From Balneolaceae bacterium (lineage in GTDB: Bacteria; Bacteroidota; Rhodothermia; Balneolales; Balneolaceae): a stretch of 17,471 nucleotides of DNA. The DNA is taken from NCBI GenBank assembly GCA_021767245.1, contig JAASTO010000035.1, positions 1 to 17,471 on the forward strand, read 5' to 3'. This document shows, piece after piece, positions 7,569 to 15,092 of the stretch. The translations under genes were made by a program, and so were the position numbers. The first letter of the stretch is position 1. Each line of letters starts with the position of its first letter. Under the pieces are notes generated by a model. That model was given only the letters and a program-made list of their open reading frames with translations, had not been told where the DNA came from and did not search any database.

Positions 7569-8204
7569 ATGGATCAAACTAACAAATCTAAGTATATCGC
7601 CGTAGCCGGAAATATTGGGGCAGGAAAGTCGTCACTGACAGGGTTATTGGCCAAGCACTACAATTGGCAAGCTTTTTATGAATCAGTAGATGACAATCCC
7701 TATCTGCAGGATTTTTACGAAGACATGAGACGATGGAGTTTCAATCTTCAGATTTATTTTCTTTCCAGCAGGTTCCGCCACCAAAAAGAAATGCTAAATG
7801 ATGACGTGAATTTGATTCAAGACCGAACCATTTATGAAGATGTGGAGATATTCGCAAAGAACCTCCATCAGATGAACTTAATGAGTGACCGGGATTTTGT
7901 GAACTACGAAGCTTTGTTCAAAGAAATGAGTTACTACCTGCGTCCACCTGACCTCTTGATTTATTTACGTGCACAGGTTCCCACTCTCGTAAAACAGATC
8001 CAGCAGAGGGGGAGAGATTACGAGAACACTATTCGGATCGAATATCTGGAGCGCCTTAACAATTTGTATGAGGACTGGATAGGCAGATATCCTCACGAAA
8101 AGCTCATTATTGATACCGATGACCTTGATTTTGTGAATAATGATGAGGATCTGGGTAAGGTTATTGACCTGATCGACCAACGGATGTTTGGTTTATTTAA
8201 TTGA
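7569..8204 (+). CDS. Deoxynucleoside kinase (dNK/dAK-dGK family)
   Basis: A 211-residue P-loop kinase that phosphorylates deoxynucleosides for salvage into dNTPs. It has the Walker A motif GNIGAGKSS (14-22), the YESVDDNPYL segment (37-46) with Glu38 as the likely catalytic base, QDRTIYEDVEIF (84-95), where the DR motif sits in this family, and an Arg-rich lid RGRDYE (147-152). These features match the family of deoxyadenosine, deoxyguanosine and deoxycytidine kinases. Exact substrate preference cannot be read. It follows pgi by 6 bases and closes the glycolytic operon. The pairing is probably positional rather than metabolic. The next promoter begins right after its stop codon. Confidence 0.9.
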   Translation: MDQTNKSKYIAVAGNIGAGKSSLTGLLAKHYNWQAFYESVDDNPYLQDFYEDMRRWSFNLQIYFLSSRFRHQKEMLNDDVNLIQDRTIYEDVEIFAKNLHQMNLMSDRDFVNYEALFKEMSYYLRPPDLLIYLRAQVPTLVKQIQQRGRDYENTIRIEYLERLNNLYEDWIGRYPHEKLIIDTDDLDFVNNDEDLGKVIDLIDQRMFGLFN

Positions 8205-8233
8205 TTGAACCGCAGATCAATAATCCTTATTTT
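8205..8233 (+). promoter_or_regulatory. Candidate sigma-70-like promoter for the yceD-rpmF-plsX-fab cluster
   Basis: TTGAAC (8205-8210) and TATTTT (8228-8233) are separated by exactly 17 bases, immediately after the stop codon of the deoxynucleoside kinase gene. Transcription would start near 8240, leaving an 18-base leader with a good ribosome site. It marks the likely head of the ribosomal protein/fatty acid unit. Confidence 0.45.
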
Positions 8234-8244
8234 AGGTAGCTATT

Positions 8245-8250
8245 GAGGAG
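8245..8250 (+). promoter_or_regulatory. Strong Shine-Dalgarno that sets the yceD start
   Basis: GAGGAG lies seven bases before the ATG at 8258. It overlaps an in-frame TTG at 8243-8245 that would otherwise extend the protein by five residues, so the ATG is the real start. It is the strongest ribosome site in the window. Confidence 0.75.
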
Positions 8251-8257
8251 AAGTTCT

Positions 8258-8761
8258 ATGTTAAAATTTAAGATCTTTGAAATACCTGAAGGCCAAAGTG
8301 AGAGAACTGTAGATCTGAATGATGGAGATCTGGATCTTGGTGAACTCACGTTTAAGGGCGGTAAACTTCACATCGATTTTTACCGCACACTTCAATTTGT
8401 AAGAGCTCAGTTCAATGTTGGTGTTAATGTTGAACTGATCTGCGATCGGTCTCTGGATCCATACGAACATAGAGTAGATCAACAATATGAAGTACTTTTT
8501 AAGGCCGATGAGGTTGAGGAGTCTGCCGACGAGAATGGTGCAGTAAGAAATTATGACCATGCTTCTAAGCAAATAGACCTGGAGCAGGATGTACGAGATA
8601 CGATCTTGCTGAATCTCCCGACTAAAAAATTACACCCCCGTTACCTTGACGAAGATGGAAATCCAAAGGAAGTACTGAACGAACAGTTTGGTGATATTCC
8701 TGATGAGGATGAGGAAACTATCGACCCAAGGTGGGAAAAATTGAAAGATTTAAAAGAATAA
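8258..8761 (+). CDS. yceD: YceD/DUF177 family protein, linked to 23S rRNA accumulation
   Basis: A 167-residue acidic protein of the DUF177/YceD family, which almost always precedes rpmF. E. coli YceD and its plant relatives have been connected with 23S rRNA processing or accumulation, so a ribosome-assembly role is expected here. Family landmarks are the N-terminal FKIFEIPEGQ region, a central ELICDRSLDPYEH segment where other members have a C-x-R-C pair, the LLNLPTKKLHP block, and the C-terminal DPRWEKLKDLK tail. Here only the first cysteine of the pair is kept and the second is Ser. The start at 8258 is fixed by the Shine-Dalgarno. It ends 17 bases before rpmF. Confidence 0.85.
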   Translation: MLKFKIFEIPEGQSERTVDLNDGDLDLGELTFKGGKLHIDFYRTLQFVRAQFNVGVNVELICDRSLDPYEHRVDQQYEVLFKADEVEESADENGAVRNYDHASKQIDLEQDVRDTILLNLPTKKLHPRYLDEDGNPKEVLNEQFGDIPDEDEETIDPRWEKLKDLKE

Positions 8762-8778
8762 CGATAAGGTAAAATTTA

Positions 8779-8958
8779 ATGGCACATCCAAAACGAAGAA
8801 CATCGAATGCCCGTAAGAACAAGCGTCGTGCACACCACGCTATTTCTGATGTAACGTTGGCAAAATGCTCAAACTGCGGCGCATTGCATCGTTACCACCA
8901 TGCCTGCTCAGAGTGTGGTTACTACCGTGGCCGTCAAGTAATGAAAGCTGCTAACTAA
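8779..8958 (+). CDS. rpmF: 50S ribosomal protein bL32, zinc-binding form
   Basis: A 59-codon gene encoding bL32, a small basic protein of the large ribosomal subunit. It begins MAHPKRRTSNARKNKRRAH, the very conserved N-terminus of the family, and carries a zinc ribbon with C30, C33, C43 and C46 (CSNC and CSEC). It is therefore the zinc-binding (C+) form, not a zinc-independent paralogue. An AAGG at 8766-8769 acts as ribosome site. It lies between yceD and plsX, the usual order in many bacteria, and plsX starts 11 bases later. Confidence 0.97.
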   Translation: MAHPKRRTSNARKNKRRAHHAISDVTLAKCSNCGALHRYHHACSECGYYRGRQVMKAAN

Positions 8959-8969
8959 ATAGATTATAT

Positions 8970-9953
8970 ATGATTGTTGCAGTAGATGCAGCCGGTGGAG
9001 ATCACTATCCAAAAAATCCTGTAGAAGGAGCATTACAAGCCGTTAAGGAGAAAAAGGATCTGACTGTTTTATTGGTTGGTCCCGAAGCTTTAATCTCAAA
9101 AGAGCTTGAAAATCATGAGTACGATAAAAGTCGTGTCTTGATCTATGATGCTCCACAGGTTATTGGAATGGATGAGTCTCCTTCACAGGCTGTTAAAACC
9201 AAACAGCAATCATCAATTGTAGTAGGACTTGGACTGCATAAAGCCGGAAAATGTGATGCCTTTGTAAGTGCCGGGAATACCGGTGCTTTACTTGCAGCTT
9301 CTATGTTCATTTTAGGCAGATTAGAAGGGGTCCTTAGGCCAACTATAGCCGCCTACTATCCTACCTTGAAAGGGTTCAGACTATTGGTAGATGCCGGGGC
9401 CAACCTGGAACTTAAGCCGGAAACAGCCGCTCAATTTGCCCAAATGGCTCAGATATACTGCCAGCAGATCCTGAAAATTGATAATCCGAAGGTAGCTTTA
9501 CTAAATGTTGGTGAAGAAGAAGGAAAAGGTACTGAAGAGATCAAAGAGATCCATGATTACCTTAAAAACTTCCCTAATTTTATCGGCAATGTTGAAGGTA
9601 AAGATATTCTGCCCGGTAAAGCTGATGTCTATATTTCTGATGGTTTTGTTGGAAATATTGTACTTAAATTCGGTGAATCTATTCCTGAAATTCTTGAGAA
9701 AATGATCGGTAAGGCCGTTATGGATATGGACCTTTCCAAAGAAGACCTCAAAACAATTACGACTGTACTCAGAACAGCCCTTGCACCTTTTAATTATGAA
9801 AATGTCGGTGGAATACCGTTTTTAGGTGTAGATGGTGTCAGTATTGTAGGCCATGGTGGTAGTTCTCCACTGGCTATCAAGAACATGATCAAAAGCGCCG
9901 TTCAAACCGTTGAAAATGATGTAAACGGTAAAATTGTAGCATCTCTAAACTGA
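8970..9953 (+). CDS. plsX: Phosphate acyltransferase PlsX
   Basis: A 327-residue peripheral membrane enzyme that converts acyl-ACP and phosphate to acyl-phosphate, the acyl donor for PlsY in phospholipid synthesis. Recognisable elements are the N-terminal IVAVDAAGGDHYP, SAGNTGALLAAS in the first third, LLNVGEEEGKGTE in the middle, ISDGFVGNIVLKFGE, and GGIPFLGVDGVSIVGHG near the C-terminus, all in the family order and spacing. Length is typical. Its start follows rpmF by 11 bases, with only an AT-rich leader and no clear Shine-Dalgarno. The fabH start follows 14 bases after its stop. Its place at the head of the fab genes links fatty-acid supply to membrane lipid synthesis. Confidence 0.97.
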   Translation: MIVAVDAAGGDHYPKNPVEGALQAVKEKKDLTVLLVGPEALISKELENHEYDKSRVLIYDAPQVIGMDESPSQAVKTKQQSSIVVGLGLHKAGKCDAFVSAGNTGALLAASMFILGRLEGVLRPTIAAYYPTLKGFRLLVDAGANLELKPETAAQFAQMAQIYCQQILKIDNPKVALLNVGEEEGKGTEEIKEIHDYLKNFPNFIGNVEGKDILPGKADVYISDGFVGNIVLKFGESIPEILEKMIGKAVMDMDLSKEDLKTITTVLRTALAPFNYENVGGIPFLGVDGVSIVGHGGSSPLAIKNMIKSAVQTVENDVNGKIVASLN

Positions 9954-9967
9954 GCAAACCCAACTTA

Positions 9968-10960
9968 ATGGAAGTTAAAAGAGCCAAAATTACCGCAGTA
10001 GGTCATTACCTGCCTGAAGATCGTTTGACCAATTACGATCTTGAAAAACTGGTAGATACGAATGACGAATGGATCAGAACCAGAACCGGAATTGAAGAGC
10101 GTCGTATTTTAAAAGATCCTGATAAAGCCACAGCTTTTATGGGTACCGAAGCGGCAAAAGAAGTACTTGAAAAGCGAGGTATTTCCGCTGAAGAGATCGA
10201 CCTGATCATTTTGGCAACGGTTACGCCGGATTATCTTTTCCCGGCTACTGCTTGCCTGGTTCAAAAGAATATTGGAGCAAAAAATGCTTTTGCCTTCGAT
10301 CTCTCTGCCGCTTGTTCGGGCTTTTTATACGCACTGAGTACCGGTTCCATGTATATTGAATCTGGTCGAGCCAAGAAAGTAATGGTGATCGGTACGGATA
10401 AAATGAGTTCCATACTGGACTATTCTGACCGTTCAACCTGTATTCTCTTTGGAGACGGTGCAGGCGCTGTATTGCTTGAAGAATCGGATGATGAAACCGG
10501 TATCATTGATCAAAAGCATTACGTCGAAGGTGATACAGAATGCAGTTTGTACCAGCCGGCAGGAGGGAGTCAAAATCCCGCCACAGAAGAAACGGTTAAA
10601 AACAAACTACATTATCTTCAGCAAGATGGTCGAGCCGTATTTAAAAAGGCTACAACCGGCATGGCAGATGTATCACTTGAGATCATGAAGCGAAACAATC
10701 TGGAACCGGAAGATGTTGCATGGTTAGTGCCGCATCAGGCAAATTTACGCATTATTGATGCCACTGCCAGAAGAATGGGGCTTTCTACTGAGAAGGTCAT
10801 GATTAATATTGATAAGTATGGAAATACGACAGCTGCTACCATACCACTTTGTTTATATGACTGGCAGGATAGATTGAATTATGGAGATAACTTGGTACTG
10901 GCTGCCTTTGGTGGAGGATTTACCTGGGGAGCCATCTACCTTAAATGGGGATTGAAATAA
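9968..10960 (+). CDS. fabH: Beta-ketoacyl-ACP synthase III
   Basis: Starts fatty-acid synthesis by condensing an acyl-CoA primer with malonyl-ACP in the cytosol. The 330-residue protein has the full thiolase-fold catalytic triad: Cys116 (DLSAACSGF), His256 (VPHQANLRI) and Asn286 (YGNTTAA). The N-terminal half carries DEWIRTRTGIEERR (33-46), the usual CoA-contacting motif, and the C-terminus has AAFGGGFTWGA. Whether the primer is acetyl-CoA or a branched acyl-CoA cannot be read from the sequence. The TAA stop overlaps the ATG of fabD (TAATG), so the two are translationally coupled. Confidence 0.97.
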   Translation: MEVKRAKITAVGHYLPEDRLTNYDLEKLVDTNDEWIRTRTGIEERRILKDPDKATAFMGTEAAKEVLEKRGISAEEIDLIILATVTPDYLFPATACLVQKNIGAKNAFAFDLSAACSGFLYALSTGSMYIESGRAKKVMVIGTDKMSSILDYSDRSTCILFGDGAGAVLLEESDDETGIIDQKHYVEGDTECSLYQPAGGSQNPATEETVKNKLHYLQQDGRAVFKKATTGMADVSLEIMKRNNLEPEDVAWLVPHQANLRIIDATARRMGLSTEKVMINIDKYGNTTAATIPLCLYDWQDRLNYGDNLVLAAFGGGFTWGAIYLKWGLK

Positions 10961-11847
10961 TGAAGACAGCCTATTTATTTCCGGGTCAGGGATCACAATT
11001 CGTTGAAATGGGTAAAGCCATTTACGAAACCAATCCCGAAGCAATGAAGTACTTTGATGAAGCCAATGAGATACTTGGCATTGATCTGAAAAAGATCATG
11101 TTTGAGGGACCGGAAGACAAACTTAAACAAACTGAATTTACTCAACCTGCCATATTCTTACATTCAGTGGCTCTTTTTAAAACGCTGAACGTAATGCCTG
11201 ATATGGTAGCAGGACATAGTCTGGGAGAATTCTCTGCATTAGTAGCCTGTGAGGCCGTATTGTTTGAAGATGCGTTGAAGATCGTTCGCAGAAGAGGAGA
11301 ACTTATGCAGGAAGCCGGAAATTCAAATCCCGGTACCATGGCTGCTGTCATTGGAATGGAAGATGAAGATGTTGAAAGTGTTTGTAAAAGAGCGACTGAA
11401 GAGACCGGTAAGGAAGTTATCGCTGCAAACTTCAATTCACCCGGTCAGGTTGTGATATCCGGGTATGTTGAAGCGGTTGAAAAAGCTATTGAAATTGCAA
11501 AGGAAGAAGGAGTCAGGCTAGCCAAGATGCTTCCTGTGAGCGGAGCTTTTCATTCATCTTTGATGCAACCAGCTTATGATGGCTTAAAGCAACAGTTAGA
11601 AGAATTGGATATAAAAGAACCAAAATGCCCGATCTACAGTAACTACACGGCTAAGGCCACTACTGATGTAGAAGAAATTCGGTCTAACGTATTGAATCAG
11701 TTACTTAATCCCGTTAGATGGACTCAAACCATGATCAATATGAAAGAAGACGGGGCTGAATCGTTTGTTGAGGTTGGTCCCGGTAAAGTGTTGCAAGGAT
11801 TGGTAAAACGAACATTGAAAGACGTAAAAATTTCAGGATATCAATAA
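10960..11847 (+). CDS. fabD: Malonyl-CoA:ACP transacylase
   Basis: Transfers malonyl from CoA to the acyl carrier protein, supplying FabH and FabF. From the ATG at 10960 it is 295 residues. The N-terminal FPGQGSQ motif (7-13) contains the oxyanion Gln, GHSLGEF (85-91) holds the nucleophile Ser87, Arg112 lies in RRGELMQ, and His198 lies in SGAFHSSLM. This is the complete Ser-His pair and carboxylate-binding Arg of the family. An in-frame ATG at 10945 inside fabH would add MGIEI, but the TAATG overlap start aligns with the usual MKxAYLFPGQG beginning and is preferred. fabG starts 4 bases after its stop. Confidence 0.96.
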   Translation: MKTAYLFPGQGSQFVEMGKAIYETNPEAMKYFDEANEILGIDLKKIMFEGPEDKLKQTEFTQPAIFLHSVALFKTLNVMPDMVAGHSLGEFSALVACEAVLFEDALKIVRRRGELMQEAGNSNPGTMAAVIGMEDEDVESVCKRATEETGKEVIAANFNSPGQVVISGYVEAVEKAIEIAKEEGVRLAKMLPVSGAFHSSLMQPAYDGLKQQLEELDIKEPKCPIYSNYTAKATTDVEEIRSNVLNQLLNPVRWTQTMINMKEDGAESFVEVGPGKVLQGLVKRTLKDVKISGYQ

Positions 11848-11851
11848 GAAA

Positions 11852-12604
11852 ATGATGAGTCTTACTTTAGAAGGAAAAACATGTCTTGTTACGGGCGGAA
11901 GCCGCGGAATTGGAAAATCGATAGCGATCAGGCTGGCTGAGTTTGGTGCTGATGTTGCGATTACCTATGCCCGTTCTGCGGATGCGGCTGAGGAAGTAAA
12001 AAAAGAAATTGAAGGATTAGGAAGAAAGTGCAAATCCATTCAAGCTGATGCCGTTGATTTTGGCAGGGCAGAAGAAGTGATCGCAGATATAGTGGACGAC
12101 TGGGGTAAGATCGACGTGATCGTAAATAATGCCGGTATCACTAAAGATAACCTAATCCTCCGCATGAGTGAAGAACAATGGGATGACGTTATTACAACCA
12201 ATCTCAAAAGTGTCTTCAATTACTCAAAAGCTGCGGCAAAGCCAATGATGAGAAACCGTGGAGGTTCGATCATTAACATCAGCTCTGTGGTTGGTATTTC
12301 AGGTAATGCCGGACAGAGTAATTATTCTGCATCTAAAGCAGGGATCATTGGCTTCACCAAATCTTATGCAAAGGAACTGGCCTCAAGAAATATTCGGGCA
12401 AATGTAGTAGCACCGGGATATATTTTGACGGATATGACAGGTGAACTCGATGAGAAGGTTTTGCAGGGTATCAAAGACGAAACTCCACTTGGAAGAGCCG
12501 GCAATCCAGAAGAAGTGGCTGATGCCGTTGCTTTCCTGTCATCTGACATGAGTTCATACATAACCGGGGAAGTTATCCGCGTTGATGGTGGAATGGCTAT
12601 GTAA
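11852..12604 (+). CDS. fabG: 3-oxoacyl-ACP reductase
   Basis: An NADPH-dependent short-chain dehydrogenase that reduces beta-ketoacyl-ACP in each elongation cycle. The 250-residue protein has the cofactor motif TGGSRGIG (14-21), NNAGIT (92-97), and the Ser145, Tyr158, Lys162 triad (SVVG and YSASK). It ends with VDGGMAM, the usual FabG tail. Two consecutive ATG codons (11852 and 11855) are possible starts and differ by one residue. Four bases separate it from fabD. Downstream lies a 95-base gap with a separate candidate promoter for acpP. Confidence 0.96.
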   Translation: MMSLTLEGKTCLVTGGSRGIGKSIAIRLAEFGADVAITYARSADAAEEVKKEIEGLGRKCKSIQADAVDFGRAEEVIADIVDDWGKIDVIVNNAGITKDNLILRMSEEQWDDVITTNLKSVFNYSKAAAKPMMRNRGGSIINISSVVGISGNAGQSNYSASKAGIIGFTKSYAKELASRNIRANVVAPGYILTDMTGELDEKVLQGIKDETPLGRAGNPEEVADAVAFLSSDMSSYITGEVIRVDGGMAM

Positions 12605-12636
12605 TTACAGATATTGCAGATACTATACTGAAACTT

Positions 12637-12656
12637 TAAGTTGAAAAACTTATTTT
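12637..12656 (+). other. Weak hairpin followed by T residues between fabG and acpP
   Basis: TAAGTT (12637-12642) and AACTTA (12647-12652) close a GAAA tetraloop (GNRA type) and are followed by four T residues. It resembles a weak intrinsic terminator or RNA-processing site that would lower read-through from fabG. The stem has only one G-C pair. It overlaps the -35 box of the candidate acpP promoter. Confidence 0.3.
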
Positions 12657-12670
12657 ATCAAAATTATAAC
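12641..12670 (+). promoter_or_regulatory. Candidate internal promoter driving acpP
   Basis: TTGAAA (12641-12646) and TATAAC (12665-12670) are 18 bases apart, a good sigma-70-like match, and transcription would begin near 12677. The start codon at 12700 is preceded by GAAAAGG (12686-12692), giving a short leader. A separate promoter fits the much higher demand for acyl carrier protein than for the enzymes before it. Confidence 0.5.
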
Positions 12671-12699
12671 TACTAATTAATCACTGAAAAGGACACAAA

Positions 12700-12939
12700 A
12701 TGTCACAAGACGTAGAATCAAAAGTAAAAGCTATCATTGTAGATAAACTTGGCGTTGACGAATCAGAAGTTGTTGCTGACGCTAACTTCACCAACGATCT
12801 GGGAGCTGACTCTTTGGATACAGTTGAACTGATCATGGAATTCGAAAAAGAATTTGATCTGAGTATTCCTGACGAAGACGCTGAAAACATAGCAACTGTT
12901 GGAGATGCTGTAACCTATCTGACAGGTAAATTATCCTAA
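12700..12939 (+). CDS. acpP: Acyl carrier protein
   Basis: A 79-residue, very acidic four-helix carrier that holds growing acyl chains on a phosphopantetheine arm. The attachment site is Ser38 in GADSLDTVEL (35-44), followed by the recognition helix with the usual run of acidic residues. Sequence and length match the universal type II ACP. A good AAGG ribosome site lies seven bases before the ATG. It lies between fabG and fabF as in most bacteria, and fabF starts 24 bases after its stop. Confidence 0.98.
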   Translation: MSQDVESKVKAIIVDKLGVDESEVVADANFTNDLGADSLDTVELIMEFEKEFDLSIPDEDAENIATVGDAVTYLTGKLS

Positions 12940-12963
12940 ATTACACTAATTAAAACATCACCT

Positions 12964-14208
12964 ATGAGCACTCGTAGAGTTGTAGTAACGGGTATCGGTG
13001 CTTTTACCCCAATTGGTAAAAGTGCGCCTGATTTCTGGAACGGTTTAGTTTCCGGTAAGAATGGCGTTCGCAATGTCGAACATTTCGATACTTCCAATTT
13101 TGCCACAAAATTTGCTGCTCAGATTGAGGATTACGAACCTACTGATTACTTCGATCGTAAAGAAGCCCGAAGACTCGATAAGGTTGCACAATACGCCCTT
13201 ATTGCTTCTGAGGAAGCGATCAAAGATAGTAAGCTTGATCTGGAAAAAATTAACAAAGATGAAGTTGCTGTATTAGTAGGTACCGGTATCGGTGGGATGG
13301 AGACATTCTACGAGCAGTCGGTATCCTTTCATGAGCATGGCCCAAGAGGAGTGTCTCCGTTCTTTATTCCGATGTTGATCCCTGATATTGTTTCAGGTCA
13401 GATCTCCATCAGGTATGGATTCAGAGGCCCGAACTTCTGTGCTGTTTCAGCTTGTGCAACCGGTTCACATAACATTGGCCTGGCATACGATTCTATTCGT
13501 TATGGTCAGTCTGATTATGCGTTAGCCGGAGGTACGGAAGCACCTGTTACCAGGATTGGTATCTCAGGGTTTAACAGTATGAAGGCAATGTCAACTCGCA
13601 ACGATTCGCCTGAAACAGCTTCTCGTCCTTTTGATAAAGACCGTGATGGGTTTGTATTGGGTGAAGGTGCCGGAATCTTTGTACTTGAAAGCCTCGATTC
13701 AGCCCTTGAAAGAGGAGCCAGAATTTACGGTGAGATCAAGGGATATGGATTCTCAGCTGACGCTTACCATATTACAGCTCCCGATCCGGATGGAAACGGA
13801 GTAACTCTTGCGATGACAAGGGCCATGGAATCTGCCGGTATCAAACCGGAGGATGTTGACCATATCAACATGCATGGTACTTCAACACCTTTAGGTGATG
13901 TTGCTGAAACCAATACCATTAAAAAGGTATTTGGTGATCATGCCAAAAATATCAACCTGAACTCAACCAAAAGTATGCATGGGCATACATTGGGGGCAGC
14001 CGGGGCCATTGAATCAATTGCTACATTGTTAGCTATTTATCATGGTACGGTTCCTCCAACCATTAATATTGAGAATCAGGATCCTGAGTGTGATCTAAAC
14101 TACACGGCGAATGAATCTGTGGTTCGTGATGTCAAATATGCATTGAATAATGCTTTTGGCTTTGGTGGACACAATTCAACCTTAGTGTTTAAAAAATACC
14201 AGGATTAA
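12964..14208 (+). CDS. fabF: Beta-ketoacyl-ACP synthase II
   Basis: Elongates acyl-ACP with malonyl-ACP by Claisen condensation. The 414-residue protein has the Cys-His-His catalytic set: Cys164 (SACATGSHN), His304 (NMHGTSTPLGD) and His341 (KSMHGHTLGAAG), with Lys336 just before the last. The GFGGHN motif closes the C-terminal active-site loop. Length and motifs are those of the FabF rather than the FabB subgroup. It is likely co-transcribed with acpP, 24 bases upstream, and rnc starts 6 bases after its stop codon. Confidence 0.97.
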   Translation: MSTRRVVVTGIGAFTPIGKSAPDFWNGLVSGKNGVRNVEHFDTSNFATKFAAQIEDYEPTDYFDRKEARRLDKVAQYALIASEEAIKDSKLDLEKINKDEVAVLVGTGIGGMETFYEQSVSFHEHGPRGVSPFFIPMLIPDIVSGQISIRYGFRGPNFCAVSACATGSHNIGLAYDSIRYGQSDYALAGGTEAPVTRIGISGFNSMKAMSTRNDSPETASRPFDKDRDGFVLGEGAGIFVLESLDSALERGARIYGEIKGYGFSADAYHITAPDPDGNGVTLAMTRAMESAGIKPEDVDHINMHGTSTPLGDVAETNTIKKVFGDHAKNINLNSTKSMHGHTLGAAGAIESIATLLAIYHGTVPPTINIENQDPECDLNYTANESVVRDVKYALNNAFGFGGHNSTLVFKKYQD

Positions 14209-14214
14209 TGCCCT

Positions 14215-14958
14215 ATGCCTAAGTGGTTCAGGTCACTTTTTACTAAAAAAGAGTCAGATCTTAGCCCTGAATTAAAAGGCCGATTAGAGAAACTGGAAAG
14301 GATCGTTGGTTTTGAAATCGACGATCCTTCTCTTTTTTTAAAAGCTCTTCGCCATCGTTCAACCCTATCTCAGGAAAAATATGAAACTTACGATTCATAT
14401 GAACGTCTCGAATTTTTAGGAGATGCCGTCCTGGATCTTATTGCAGCAGAGATCCTTTTTAATGATTATCCGGAAAAGGATGAGGGGTTCCTGACCAAAG
14501 TACGAGCTAAACTTGTTAGGGGAGATACCCTGTCTCAATTGTCTGTTAAATTGGGGCTGGATGAGCTCATGGAACTGGGGGAGAGAAATGGCCAAAGTTC
14601 TATATCCAAAAGTATCCTTGCTGATGCCTTAGAGTCTATTATTGCGGCCATTTATATCACTAAAGGGTATGGTAATGCCTATGATTTTGTGCATAAAGTG
14701 ATCAGCAGTAATCTTGATATGTCCGAAATAATTAATAAGACGGATAATTACAAAAGTGCTCTTCTGGAACTTGCACAATCCATGAAAAAACCGATACCAC
14801 ATTATGAGTTGATCAATGAGACCGGTCCGGGTCATAATAAGACCTTTGAGGTAAAAGTAATGGTTGGTGAAAGAGAGCTCGGTAAAGGAAAAGGAAAGAG
14901 CAAGAAAAAAGCTGAACAAAAAGCAGCCAGGGAAGCTTTAAGTAAACTCAATACCTGA
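14215..14958 (+). CDS. rnc: Ribonuclease III
   Basis: A 247-residue endonuclease that cuts double-stranded RNA, chiefly in rRNA precursors and some mRNAs. The N-terminal nuclease domain holds the signature ERLEFLGDA (63-71) with Glu66 and Asp70, and the second pair Asp137 and Glu140 (LADALESI). All four metal-binding residues are present. A dsRNA-binding domain covers about residues 177-244 with the GKGKGKSKKKAEQKAA stretch. A basic, aromatic N-terminal extension (MPKWFRSLFTKK) precedes the nuclease domain. The rnc gene closing a fab cluster is a widespread arrangement. The start at 14215 is chosen because the earlier ATG at 14208, overlapping the fabF stop, reaches a stop after four codons. 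Confidence 0.96.
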   Translation: MPKWFRSLFTKKESDLSPELKGRLEKLERIVGFEIDDPSLFLKALRHRSTLSQEKYETYDSYERLEFLGDAVLDLIAAEILFNDYPEKDEGFLTKVRAKLVRGDTLSQLSVKLGLDELMELGERNGQSSISKSILADALESIIAAIYITKGYGNAYDFVHKVISSNLDMSEIINKTDNYKSALLELAQSMKKPIPHYELINETGPGHNKTFEVKVMVGERELGKGKGKSKKKAEQKAAREALSKLNT

Positions 14959-15033
14959 TCTCTTAAGATTTGCTTGTATAGGATCTGCCTCAATCGGTTA
15001 CTTTGCATTTATCGTCTTCATTATTTGTTTTTT

Positions 15034-15050
15034 GTCGGATTAACTCCGAT
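15034..15050. other. Short hairpin in the 134-base gap between rnc and mgtE
   Basis: TCGGA (15035-15039) and TCCGA (15045-15049) can pair around a five-base loop, with a G-T wobble extending the stem to 15034/15050. No T run follows, so it is at most a weak terminator or mRNA structure. The rest of the gap (14959-15092) is AT-rich. I see no convincing promoter and no recognisable M-box or other Mg2+ riboswitch in it. Confidence 0.25.
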
Positions 15051-15092
15051 TCTTAGCCCATCTAAATAAGGCAATTTCATCGGGACGAAACC

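Noticed and set aside
8243..8257. TTG start that would extend YceD by five residues
   Set aside because: The TTG overlaps the Shine-Dalgarno for the ATG at 8258, and the family N-terminus begins at that ATG.
10945..10959. Upstream ATG for fabD inside fabH
   Set aside because: The TAATG overlap start at 10960 gives the standard FabD N-terminus. The longer form adds residues outside the family alignment.
14208..14222. Four-codon reading frame ATG CCC TAT GCC TAA overlapping the fabF stop and the rnc start
   Set aside because: Too short to be a gene without evidence of translation. At most it could help ribosomes re-initiate at rnc.
14959..15092. Possible M-box type Mg2+ riboswitch before mgtE
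   Set aside because: The gap is only 134 bases and shows just one short hairpin, with no recognisable M-box core and no terminator switch.
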